Assembly: GCA_019188255.1 (NCBI GenBank)
Contig: JAETXT010000004.1
Coordinates: 1-64,000 of the forward strand
Source: Verticillium longisporum
Taxonomy: Eukaryota; Ascomycota; Sordariomycetes; Glomerellales; Plectosphaerellaceae
DNA length: 64,000 nt
Direction: 5' to 3'
Part shown: positions 10,425-20,819 of the stretch, one piece after another
How the letters are laid out: each line of letters starts with the position of its first letter
How positions within the stretch are numbered: the first letter of the stretch is position 1
Program-made: the position numbers and the translations under genes
The notes under the pieces: model-generated
The model's database searches: none
Seen by the model: only the letters and a program-made list of their open reading frames with translations
Told to the model about the DNA's origin: nothing

Positions 10425-11680
10425 ATGGATGGTCCTCGTTTTTCTCCAGTTGCATTTGACGACCATGCGGGCCAACTATGGATTATTTCCATTTTGGCCT
10501 TGATATACAGCGCGCTTGTGGTGGCTACCAGGGCTTTCATCAAATTTCGCATGTATGGGCTCGATGACCTCTTCATAGCGCTAGCTACAGCATTACACTT
10601 GGGTCAATCAATCGCCGTCTTCGCTGGCCTGAACAATGGACTGAGTAAATTCAACTCCAACACTTCCGAGATCCAATGGACTTTGTCTTCCAAGGTATGA
10701 TCCCCTTTAAAATATTGATAGAGATGCTAATAACTGCCACGGGCTTTCCTAGTTTCTGAGGTTTTATGTGTGCTCGCCCTGAGCTTGGCTAAATGCTCTG
10801 TTCTAGCTCTCGTGCTTCGCATCATCGGGTCAAAGACTGGGAAGAGCAGACCCATCTGTCTTGGCCTCATGGCCATCAGCGCTCTGTGAGGAGCTGCGGC
10901 ATGTGCTACGCTGCTGGTCAAATGCCGCTCTGATACACTGTTGGCGCTTGAGAATGCCTTGTTCTGCCCACACCAGGTAAGAAACTATTTTGTGACTTCG
11001 AATACATGTGCTAATCAATACCTAGAAAGCTCGATGCCTGGCCATCACAACCCTTGATATGCTTACCGAAATTCTCGGCTGGCTTCTTGTGGTGAAGCTC
11101 TGCTGGACCGTCAATATGTCGTTTGAACGGGAGTGTCAGGTGGTGCTGGCCTTCACATTCCGCCTGCCACTTATTGCGCTTTCGGCCTTTCATCTGTCAT
11201 ATTTTGACAAGTATTTGGAGTCGGATGAACCCCAGTTCGCCGTGAATAGCAGTCTCCTATTCCAACAGACCATGATCCTATGGTCTCTTGACTCGGCAAC
11301 GGTCCCCAACCTGAAAAATTTCATGAAATCTTTCTGCATTGGGATGGGCCTTCCGGCCGGTGGCTTTTGACATTAGCGGCTACGGATCTAGCAACCTGTA
11401 TGCCATGCGGTCATTGAAGAACAAATCTCAAGCCACGTCATCAGCCGTCGGGAGCGTCACCGCCACATCGTCAGGATTGATAAGAGACGACGTGGACACA
11501 GAGCACCGCGTCCGACCTCAGGCTTGGAGGCCCGACCAACTTGCTCACCGAACTACGATCATTAACCACACTGATGGTAGGCCCGACGAGGAGGAACAAA
11601 GCTCGAGGAATGGCAGTCAAGAGTTGATTATCAACAAGGAAGTGGTCTGGAGGGTCGAATATGATACTCAACGTGCATAG
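10425..11680 (+). pseudogene. SAT4/rhodopsin-like integral membrane protein, disrupted
   Basis: The fragments read as a fungal SAT4-type 7TM protein. Exon 1 (10425-10694) has WIISILALIYSALVVATRAF and FRMYGLDDLFI. Exon 2 (to 10976) has LAKCSVLALVLRIIGS. Exon 3 (from 11026) has LDMLTEILGWLLVV, QVVLAFTFRLPLIALSAFH and NLKNFMKSF. Introns lie at 10695-10752 (or to 10760) and 10977-11025. The Trp codon of ALWG has become TGA at 10887-10889. An extra T in the TTTT run at 11365-11368 throws the conserved FDISGYGSSN tail out of frame. If the usual TAG acceptor of intron 1 is used, exon 2 is also out of frame; a GAG acceptor at 10760 would restore it. Function of the family is unclear. Confidence 0.78.
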
Positions 11681-12227
11681 CAAGCAGCAGCAAGTAGCCT
11701 GCAGTGGGGTTTGTATGCGCATCATAACCGAAATTAACAGGAATCTCAGCCGATCTTCGTTTCCTACAGTATTCTGGCTCGTGATGAAGCGCCTAAATGA
11801 TTTGCCCCAGAGATAAAAGCTTAACATCGTTCGTCGTGCGCACATACTGTGGATATGTCGATTGCCAATTCAGGGACTATGTCCGCGGTTGCAGCCGAAT
11901 TTTTGGGCGGCTCACAGGGGTTTCCGCCCCGAACCAACCGGAACGCCGGATCAAATCATGAAGCCCCTTGGGCCCCCGGCGACAAGCTGATTGCTGGTGG
12001 TTCTGGTCATCGAACATGCTTGTTGACGGGACGGAGCGGATCGTCGCCAGAGGCGCTTGGCGCCCGCCTCGTCAGTGTTACCTGATGGTCTGGCGTGCCA
12101 AGCCGTCTCATATTCCCCTGAGCCTCCCAAGAATCAAAGCAAGCTGCTACGACGTTGTGGACAGCAGCATTTTCGCGACCTTCCCTCCCTTCCACGCATG
12201 ACACGCAAAGTCTGGTCCTGCAACAAC
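11681..12227. other. Intergenic, promoter side of GNAT gene
   Basis: About 550 bases. Nothing recognised beyond the presumed promoter and leader of the downstream acetyltransferase. Confidence 0.4.
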
Positions 12228-12983
12228 ATGTGCGAGATTGCTTTGCGCGATGCGCGCTACACTGAGCTGGCGGAGATCGCCCATGTTATGGCTACAGCAT
12301 TTTGGGAAGACAATCTGTTCGGCCAGCTCATCCATCCCCATCGCGACGAACACCCAGATGATGTAGACCTTTACTGGTTGAGGCGAGCACGCGTGAACTT
12401 CTGGGACTTTCGCTGGAAATGGCTGGTTGCAACGACTAAAGACGTCAACGGAAACGAAGTCATTGCCGGCATCGCACAGTGGGCCAGACTTGGAGATGGC
12501 GGCCAGAAGATGGATTGCTGGTACTTGGATCCCCGTACGTATATAAATATTTTTCTCGGAATTTTACAATGCTGATATTCCGTTCTAGGCAATTCGCTTA
12601 AACCCTTGTCATCTCTTGCGATGAAGGCTCATGCTTGGTTATGGCCGAGCCGTGCCGTCGATGCCAAGGAAGAAGATATCATCGAGCGGGCGTACCCTTT
12701 TTTTGATGATATTTGGACAGGCAAGCGCGCCGAGTCGTGGTATCTTGAAGCACTGGCGGTAAGGCCAGACTTTCAAGGCCAAGGTGTCGGCTACAAGCTC
12801 GTGCAATGGGGTATTCAACGAGCTCGGGAAGAAGGCATCTGCGCGTCAGTTGTGAGCGCCAAGGGGAAAGACGGGTTCTACACCAAGTGTGGCTTCGATG
12901 AACAATACGGCTCAGCCCGACAGGGCGAAGGAAATCCTTTGGCTGAAGTAGAGGGCGCAAATATGTTCTGGAAGTGGCCATGA
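12228..12983 (+). CDS. GNAT family N-acetyltransferase
   Basis: Two exons (12228-12534, 12589-12983) joined across a 54-base GT-AG intron give 233 residues. The start is taken at MCEIALRDARYTEL; an in-frame ATG at 12198 would add ten residues. The protein has the GNAT layout: an N-terminal strand with ALRDARYTELAEIA, then a long insert (WDFRWKWLVA), and the acetyl-CoA loop in EALAVRPDFQGQGVGYKLVQ, where QGQGVG is the Q/RxxGxG/A motif. The following YTKCGFDEQYG is the usual C-terminal segment. It transfers an acetyl group from acetyl-CoA to an amine that cannot be predicted. The frame is undamaged, unlike the two genes to its left. Confidence 0.85.
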
Positions 12984-13914
12984 GTCCAAGTCAAACTTGC
13001 CTATCTGTTGAAGTACAATACGTTCTTGTGGAACTTTCAGGTTGCTTTCAGCGCATTGGAGTCCTTTCCGAAGTTCTTTCTGGCTTGTATGAAAGCACAG
13101 CCTATCATTGACGATTGTCTGTATCAAAACCAATCTTGTCGGACGGGGGTCAGATCGCAGGCTTGAACGCTGCTAGGGCAAAGACAAACCAAGCAATCGC
13201 ACGATGGTGGAGCTGGCAATTGGAAGCCTGGTCGTCATGTCCGAAGCAACAAATTGGCTTTTTCTGAGTGAGAGATAGTCGGAATTACAACAGTCGAGAA
13301 TCATGTCGCCTACATGCGTCACTCGGCCTTTGCTGGTCCCATTGGAGTGTCCTCGATGCAATCAGGGGGGCACGACACTGATCGTGTTGCACGCGGGCTC
13401 TTTCTCCGAGCATGACAGTACCATTCTTTGCTGCTTGCTGTGCAGATCTTTTAAGGCTTGGAGAGCCATGGACCCTCCAAACGCCAGCCGCCGCGTTCTT
13501 TGCTGCAATTACGGTATACAGAATCGGCAACAACTTCCTTCGGCAACAATGGGCCAGAAAGTCTTGTTGAGGCCGCTCTTAGTAGTATGACCCCAAAATT
13601 CAAGCTGTATTCAGTAAGAGGTTTTGGGGCAGATCTACTTTCTCTCCAAAGGTTCCCTTTAACATAGGGTAATAAACGTTGACCCAAGCGATGATAGTCT
13701 AACAAACCTTGTTGATCAACCTAAGGTCGTCCGCTTGTGGATGGAAATTTTAATTTGAGTGTGAACAGCACGAGCTTTGGATTACGCCGAAATAGCGTTA
13801 TCAATTAGATGTCTAATTTGGGCCTGTGTATCTTGCATCCCACCTCATCAGCCCTGATGAAGTGGTTTGCGAAGTTTCTCCATTACAATAGGCTTACTTT
13901 TCTCTGCCCAAGGC
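12984..13914. other. Intergenic
   Basis: About 930 bases between convergent genes, with overlapping short frames only. No gene recognised. Confidence 0.45.
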
Positions 13915-15328
13915 TCATGTCAGCTTGGTCCCGGAGGCAGCTAGCCTCACGTAGAAGAGCTTGGTCTGTCCAGTAACGATCATGCGACCCTCGCCAGCGA
14001 ACTGAAAGTTGGCGGCAGTGGTACCTGTGTAGATCTTGCCAATGAGCTTGCCAGAGGGGTTGAAAACGTGGACACCATCGCCGCAGCCAGCGTAGACATT
14101 TCCGTTGGAGTCAGTGTGAACGCCTTCAACTACATCAGCTTGTGCCTTTGGTCAAATGACAAAATACATACCATCCGGAATGAAAGAGGCGGTGTAAGCA
14201 AAGGTCTTGCGGTTTTGCCAGGTACCATCACTGTTGACGTCAAAGGAGTAGCTAAGGTCGTCAGATATGCGGCCAGGTCTTTTTAAGGGGTGGGCGACTC
14301 ACACAGAGGCAGGAGACGAAAGATTACGGCCGTAGAAGCCAAGAGCGATGCCTGTGTCGGTCACGTAGGCACGCTTACCACCCGGGCCGAAGGTGATGCC
14401 GTTTGGCAAGGTGAAGTCATCAGCAACGACGGCCACTGCACCGGTATCAAAGTTGTAGCGGTAGACCTGATTCCTCAGACCGGGAACAGGGCGGAAGTCC
14501 TGAAGGTAGCCGTAGAGGGTGTCGGTAAAGTACAGCTCACCGTTGCGGGGGTTGATGGCAACATCGTTGAGCGAGTTGAACTGACGACCGAAGTAGTTAT
14601 TCACCAGGACTATGGGTTGTTAGACATCAGGTAACAGAAAGAAGATATGTCAGGTAACCCACCAGTGGTATTGTATGGAGCCACAGGATTCATCAGATAT
14701 AGCGCAGACGCAACGTTGGCACCTTGCCCTTCGCCGGCAAAGATTATTTGACCCTTGTAGTTGGTCCCTCCATTTGGGTTAATGACCTGAGGGTTGGATG
14801 GGACGACCGTAACCTTGACCTCGTCGGTCGTGTTGGCAGACAGGCGTACAGCCTCAGCATCAGCCAGCGAGATCTTCTGAATGATGGATGACTTATTCAG
14901 GCCGGTGCCAGCGGCCGGGGCCCCAGCGTTTTGGACGAAAAAGACCTCGTCCGTCGGAGGATACCACACGACAGCTTCGTGAAAGATGGGATCTGACTGA
15001 GACGTGGCGATGAGGGTCAAGGACGGGGCGTCGCCAATAACATCGTAAAATTCCTCGTCATATACGTGAAACGGTTTGGCAGTAAGCGACTCCTGGGTCA
15101 CACCAGGCCAGAGGAACACCTGCGGCGAAAGGTAAGCGGTGCACTCGGTCCACTTGGGAAATGGAAAGAACCTACCGTCGAGTCGTTGGCTTGCGACGGA
15201 GGGGGGACCGAGGGCAGGACATTGAATGTCTTCTGGTCAATGATTTGAGCCGTGGACGGGGGCTTGGCAGCCAGCGCGCCCGTATGGGCGAAGAGGCCGG
15301 CGGCGAGCACGGATACAACAGAAGGCAT
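13915..15328 (-). CDS. Secreted SMP-30/gluconolactonase-like lactonohydrolase
   Basis: Five exons (15176-15328, 14663-15119, 14303-14609, 14172-14251, 13915-14129) with introns of 51-55 bases (the last 42) give 403 residues. A signal peptide is evident (MPSVVSVLAAGLFAHTGALA). The body is a six-bladed propeller of the SMP-30/gluconolactonase/LRE family: FHEAVVWYPPTDEVFFVQN, FNSLNDVAINPRNGELYFTD, ANFQFAGEGRM and PNGITFGPGGKRAYVTDTG hold the expected metal-site Glu, Asn and Asp positions. Family members open the lactone ring of sugar or aromatic lactones. Several NxT/S sites suit secretion. It is intact. The substrate is unknown. Confidence 0.9.
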
Positions 15329-18056
15329 CGTGGGCAAGATGATCGTCGTGAAATTGGCTTGCCGTGTAAGACCTGCAGGTAGATGGGTTACATTTAAATA
15401 CGTTAGCCACAAGGTGTGCCTAGCATTCTTCTAGCTCACTTCGGTCTGGTGGAGTGACATCAGTGTAGCTTCGCCTGCACCAAGACATCACATTGAGGAC
15501 TCGGCAGGAAACAACCAGGCTACGACTCATGGGGCGGCGGGCAATTGGGTTCAGGGCCGACAGGGCTATCCCGTGCTAGGCTGACCCGCTATTGAGCGCA
15601 GGTGCCTATAACCGGTCGCCGGAGAGCTCGCTCAGCAGCATTGGCATGGGCGCAGCGCGGGGGAGCCAGGGTTGAACAGGCAAAGATCCGTGGGTCTGTT
15701 AGCTGGCTAATCGAGCTCGCCACGCATCCCAGCAGTTTGGCCGGCTCAGGGTTCGGGATGACGAGGATCGACTGATGGCTGTGGGGAGGGGCATCATACG
15801 AGCAGCAAAATTATAACTACTGTCGCAGAGTTTGGGCTTCAACTCAATGCGATGGGGCTGCCGCTGGGGTTGATGGAGCAGCTAGACTGCCTGAAAGGAA
15901 TGCAGTGCTGCTACATGAGAGCGATCAAGCTGCATTGTGGGTGCTCAAAGTTACATATACGTGGCCCGCGCATGGTTGCTCGATGAACGTGATCACGACA
16001 CCCACGTGAAGATGATGGGTGCATGTCGCGTGGTAGAAAAACAAGCCCACTCGCATTGCGCCATCAATCCAGGGCTCACGCATGCAGCCCCAAGGTAAAC
16101 GTGGTGCAGTAGCCGATAGAATAGCCGAAAGAATAGTGAACGGGCTATCCTGGACTGCGGTGGGGGAGGCAATAGCCTCCCACAACCATGTTCGTCTGAT
16201 GTGAGGAAGGTATGTCATTTTTAAGATCAGGTCGAACTTAGCTGCGTAATAAGCCACTGCCAAGCCCATCATTGTTGCACTCTGAAGGCCGAAGCTGCTT
16301 CAATAAGTCAAAGGTAACTATCACATTTCCGTGATAACCCGAAACTGACAGCGTACCTCGATCGCAAGGGAGGTCGCATAGACACTGCCTCGGGTTGATT
16401 TAAGTACCTCTATCACTATGCTCCTAAGCGAGACACAGTCCCCTCCCCCCCTCCCCCCTGTGCCCAAAGTCTAGCAGGACGAGTTGGCAAGAATAAATAC
16501 CATTTGACGGCAGATTCCGACCGCAAGAGGGAGACGCCCAGCTCTGCGGGGGGTCAGACAAGCAACGTGGATTGGAAGCGAGCAAAGTGGTTGCACTTAT
16601 TTGGAACAGCTATCAAAAGGCAAGGCACAATCGAGTTGAGGGAGAAGCCAGCTCAGCACACCTGATCACTGATCATAATCATCATGGGAAGGCTTCGAGG
16701 TGCACTTCCTCGCTTGCGGGTTGTCTAACGGCTCGTCACACTCTTCACGTCAGCCACGGTCGTTCGTACGGAGCAAGAGAGTCGACACAGAACAAAGCCT
16801 GACAGGTTCTCCATGAGCCGACAAGAGCGGGCCGACAAGAGCGGGAATTGGGCGATCCCTATCGAGTCCAGTTGTCGGACTTAGGCTGCGCCTCCCGGAC
16901 GGCATGGATGATGCGAGCTGTGGTGTGCTCATCTGCCAAGCTCAAGTTGCCAGGTTCTGGGGTCTGTGAAAAGGTAGGCACGTCGTTATGAACCCGAAGC
17001 CAGCCTACTTGTGGGGAAGTAGCTTCCGTTTATGTGTCTCCTGAGACATCAGGGTTGCGTCGGGCCGAGTGGAAGCGACTTGCCTGCTACATGTATGTTA
17101 GCGATTTGGTCCTGAGGATGAGGAGGAGGTTGCAGAATTGGTTGATATTTCAGAACGCACTAGCAGGGTGGCAGGGTCAAGTCCACCTCAGATCGCTCCA
17201 TACAGCCGAAGGACTCTGGGGGCGGGTAAGGTTAAAAGGGGGGCCGGCTGGCTAGCTAAAACTCAAAGACATTAGTTACCGGCACATGTGGACACATCTA
17301 CCGGCCGGCTGGCTAGGCGTCTTGCACACCGGACAATTATGGCGGCGAGGGCATCGCACGCCGTGACAGGAAGCGGAGTTAGTAATCATGAGTATGGTGA
17401 CATCTGCAGCGAAAGAGGAGCCTTGTTTCTCCCACATGTCAAATTACTCGCACCTTTTTACACGTAGGACGGCAACATTATGAGTCAAAATGTCGGCACG
17501 CATGCTGCACAGGAACCCGACGGGAACTGTTTTTGGTCGATCGAAATTGGTGCAATGACTCGATCCACTTCGATCTCGGGTAACCTCTGTTGGTTGAAAT
17601 GTCAGGCAACGTTTTCCCATTTGGCACTGATCCGGTCGTTAGGGCGAGTCCGGCAATTGACGAAGTAAACTTAAAAGACGGGCACCAGATGGGCGCACGA
17701 GCGGGGAACTGGGGGGTGCCGCATCTTTTGAGTGGCGCATCGATGCACAACCAGATGGAACGCAGAACGATGTTCCCTTGTGAGAAAAGTCTCTTCGACA
17801 TAGTGTGTCAGTAGAATTATGTGGGCGGGCGCATTGGGTTGGCGGTGGAAGATATATCAGCTACGAATTCTCTAGTGCGAAGATCAGAGACCCCCTTTTC
17901 AAGTCAAATTGATGGAACACCCGTTGATTTAGAAGACTCGGACACTCGGTATCTTCTGCCGCTCATTCCTCCTTTCTTTGTTGTTCGACCATTTCCTCCT
18001 TTTTGACTGGTGCTGTTGCTTGGCAAGCTACTGATACTCCAGAGACATCAGCCAGC
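15329..18056. other. Long intergenic region
   Basis: About 2.7 kb with no credible gene on either strand. It includes a C-rich pyrimidine run near 16436-16459. The left end serves as promoter of the lactonohydrolase and the right end of the 7TM gene. An unrecognised small gene or non-coding RNA cannot be excluded. Confidence 0.45.
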
Positions 18057-19169
18057 ATGGTAAACATCGACACCCAGAGCGGCACCGTCGCTATTATTAT
18101 TGCGGTATTCATTAGCATCGCGCTGTACAATGTTCTGGAGCTCAATTTCATCATCCTCGCTACATTCAATAAACGCAGCGGTCTCTACTTTTGGAGCTTC
18201 GTCGTAGCAACATGGGGCATCGCATTCAACGCAGTTGGCTACCTCCTAAGGCACTTTGGCAAGAACTTACAGCCCAATGTGTACGCGACACTGATCCTTA
18301 TCGGCTGGTGCACCATGATTACCGGTCAGTCGGTTGTGCTATACTCACGTCTGCACATTGTCATGCTTAACCAGACTCGACTGCGTCTTGTGCTGATCAT
18401 GATCATCACGAATGCTGTCTGGTTGCATTTACCCATCATTGTGCTCGTCTATGGCTCCAACTCGGCCAACCCTGAACCCTTCGTTCATCCATACTCAGTA
18501 TACGAAAAGATCCAGCTCAGTGTCTTCTTTCTACAAGAAATCATCATCTCGTCACTGTACATTTGGGAAACCACGAAACGTCTAAAGCTAGAGAAGAGCA
18601 TCGGCAACATGGGAACGCGAAAGGTCATGAACCATCTAATTCACGTCAACCTTCTTGTGGTTTTTCTCGACGTCTCTATTCTCGCCCTCGAGTTTGCGAA
18701 TCTTTTCGATATCCAAACAGCCTGGAAGCCGCTTGTCTACAGCGCCAAGCTCAAGCTCGAGTTCAGTATCCTCAATCGCCTCGTCCAGCTTACACGAAAT
18801 TCGAGAAACGGGAGCTCCTATACACGCAGTCGGAATGCGACAAACGGTGGTGTTGCCCTTGAAACGTTTAATGGCGAGAGAAATAAGCAGCTGGGCGATG
18901 AAAGAGATACAGCGGCTGCATACGAAGTTCATGTTGGACGGGGCAAGAACGGGGAGCCCAGCTTTGGACAAGACTCCAACGTTATCAAGACGACGGAGAT
19001 TACAGTTCACAGCCACCGGCGGCGGAGAAACAGTGACATAGATATGGAGAGTCTGGATGGCAGGTCCGGAGCGACTGGTGATATAGGATCAGCACAGACG
19101 CGTGACCCAGTTCGAGGCAGTGCCTCGTCCGCATCATCAGAGGTGCAGTTTGCAAAATTTGGAAACTAA
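18057..19169 (+). CDS. Seven-transmembrane protein, DUF7703-like
   Basis: Single-exon gene of 370 residues from the ATG at 18057. About seven hydrophobic spans fill residues 10-245, with family-like stretches YNVLELNFIILATF, GLYFWSFVVATWGI, GQSVVLYSRLH, PYSVYEKIQLSVFF and LQEIIISSLYIWETTKRL. It ends in a roughly 120-residue hydrophilic cytosolic tail rich in Ser, Arg and Asp, including HSHRRRRNSD. This fits a fungus-specific family of uncharacterised integral membrane proteins (DUF7703 as I remember it). A receptor-like role is possible but unproven. A solo LTR lies 39 bases after the stop codon. Confidence 0.82.
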   Translation: MVNIDTQSGTVAIIIAVFISIALYNVLELNFIILATFNKRSGLYFWSFVVATWGIAFNAVGYLLRHFGKNLQPNVYATLILIGWCTMITGQSVVLYSRLHIVMLNQTRLRLVLIMIITNAVWLHLPIIVLVYGSNSANPEPFVHPYSVYEKIQLSVFFLQEIIISSLYIWETTKRLKLEKSIGNMGTRKVMNHLIHVNLLVVFLDVSILALEFANLFDIQTAWKPLVYSAKLKLEFSILNRLVQLTRNSRNGSSYTRSRNATNGGVALETFNGERNKQLGDERDTAAAYEVHVGRGKNGEPSFGQDSNVIKTTEITVHSHRRRRNSDIDMESLDGRSGATGDIGSAQTRDPVRGSASSASSEVQFAKFGN

Positions 19170-19208
19170 CGTCGTGGAAACTAAGAGTAGATGATTAACC
19201 GCACTATC

Positions 19209-19432
19209 TGTCAGGACCCTGCGGAACCGCCCAGGGCCTGCCAAGCCAGGGGGCTGGCCAGGGGCTAAGGGTCACGAGAGAATGTATATATAGGCCGCGG
19301 AGGGCCCCCCAAAGCTGCGGAGGGCCAGAATTCAGATGTATTCCTATCCCATACCTATATTCTAAACTACCTGCGGACCCTGCGGAAGACCCCTTCACTC
19401 TGTTCTAAACAACGCTCTGACACTATCATACC
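19209..19432. mobile_element. Solo LTR, copy 1
   Basis: A 224-base element begins TGTCAG and ends CTGACA, the inverted TG...CA ends of an LTR. It is flanked by a perfect 5-base target duplication, CTATC at 19204-19208 and 19433-19437. A TATATATA box near 19285 would be the LTR promoter. Copy 2 (24220-24423) is nearly identical apart from about 20 extra bases here, a local repeat of a CTGCGGACC-like unit. No internal gag-pol sequence is next to it, so it is a recombined solo LTR. No autonomous parent element is present in the window. Confidence 0.88.
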
Positions 19433-20590
19433 CATTGAAGCTCTTTCGTTTGTACTGGCCCTTGATACACCCCAGCCCGCGTTCTGACACCTGAATCCAT
19501 TGTTGCAACTGGCCTCTTCGAGCTTGAGGAACACCAGCTTCGAAAGCGGTTCTGCTCTGGAGCTCTTCCGGCGGTCTGACCCTGTCCTGAGCAGGCTAAG
19601 GCGGCGAGTCCAGGCCGATGCGGGCACTCCTGTTGATCGCGAAATCTAAGTCCGGCATTGGACGCAGCTTATGTGTGCCTGCATTAAAACGGATGTTAAA
19701 AACTTGCACTGGATGGCTCAGGAAGCCCCTTAATAATCACCAGGGCTCAACCATGTCTGCCGTTCCCAGTCATCGGAAAGGCAATGCGCACAACTTTGTG
19801 AAAGTGGGGCCTGTGCTAATAGCTCCATCAGCCAGGTTCAGGCTGCAACTGTTGGGCTACATTGAGCAAGGCCCATGAGGTGCTGACCCGCCACTATCCC
19901 GCCCTACATGAAACAATCGTAGTATGAAGAACGTTGTTGCTTGGGGTAAGCCCAGGGTGTCCCCAGAATCTCCATCTAGCATGAGTCGAAGTCGAAAAAG
20001 GCATCCGATATGCCGGATCAGCAGTAATACGATGTGGTGGAGAATCCTGTATATGATGTGCCACATGAATATCATCGACATATCTGTGCTTTCCAGTCAT
20101 CAGCCTTTGGTTTGGGTGAACCCTTTGCGCAAACGAGGATCTTCTGGGCCCCAGCGTAACACCCGAGGCAGCATTTTGACTTGACATCTCAAAATGTAGA
20201 GCACAAGTTTACGTCATACTGAGTCCCAACAGCTGTCCGTAACGACTGTCGATGATGAACAGCCGTCGATTGTTTAGGGATTGATTAATACCACTTCATG
20301 GTGTAGGAATGGGAACAGTCAGTGATTTATGCCTGGATCGAAGTCTTCATTTGGTTAGTAGGCCAAGGCTCGAATCATACTCTTCCCCCACAGGGTTCAT
20401 GATTGAATGCAACTGAAGAAACAAAGATTGGAAGCATGAGGCTTTGAAAATTGGGGGATCTTCTGCGTCTATACGTCATAGTTCTACCACTACCTTGCTT
20501 GTATGAATTCTTGGGCTTCGTTTGTTGCAAGGGCATTAACATCGAGCAGCTGGCCCATCCAAAGTAGTGGCCCCACTTCTCCTCAGGCTC
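19433..20590. other. Intergenic after LTR copy 1
   Basis: About 1.2 kb. Bases 19440-19650 show a mostly open, codon-like frame (for example LQLASSSLRNTSFESG) interrupted by stops. It may be a remnant of an unidentified gene. The rest is featureless. Confidence 0.35.
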
Positions 20591-20618
20591 CCGGTCCGGC
20601 CGGCAGTTGGCCGGACCG
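20591..20618. promoter_or_regulatory. Inverted CCGGTCCGG / CCGGACCG pair
   Basis: CCGGTCCGG (20591-20599) and CCGGACCGT (20611-20619, 8 of 9) can form a stem and are themselves CGG-rich near-palindromes of the type bound by Zn2Cys6 dimers. They lie about 200-230 bases before the start of the first zinc-cluster regulator. The same motif recurs upstream of neighbouring genes. Confidence 0.5.
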
Positions 20619-20819
20619 TTTTTTGTGGCGATAATACAGATATCATGGCCCAAGTGATGCAGAGATCCGGCTTTTCTATTTACGGGACTCGCACTTCTAG
20701 CATCGGTGCATTTCAGCACTTCAGCACCTTTGTCCTCCACACTATCTCCGACCAGATCCATGATATTACTCACCCAGCCTCAAGGGTCCCGGAAACAGAA
20801 CGATTCAATCGATTACACC

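Noticed and set aside
10753..10760. Frameshift at the start of exon 2 of the SAT4-like gene
   Set aside because: An alternative acceptor ending GAG at 10760 keeps the frame, so only the stop and the T insertion are counted as lesions.
20591..20625. Hairpin followed by a T-run, resembling a bacterial terminator
   Set aside because: The sequence is eukaryotic and the stem arms are the CCGGWCCGG motif; a regulator site is the better reading.
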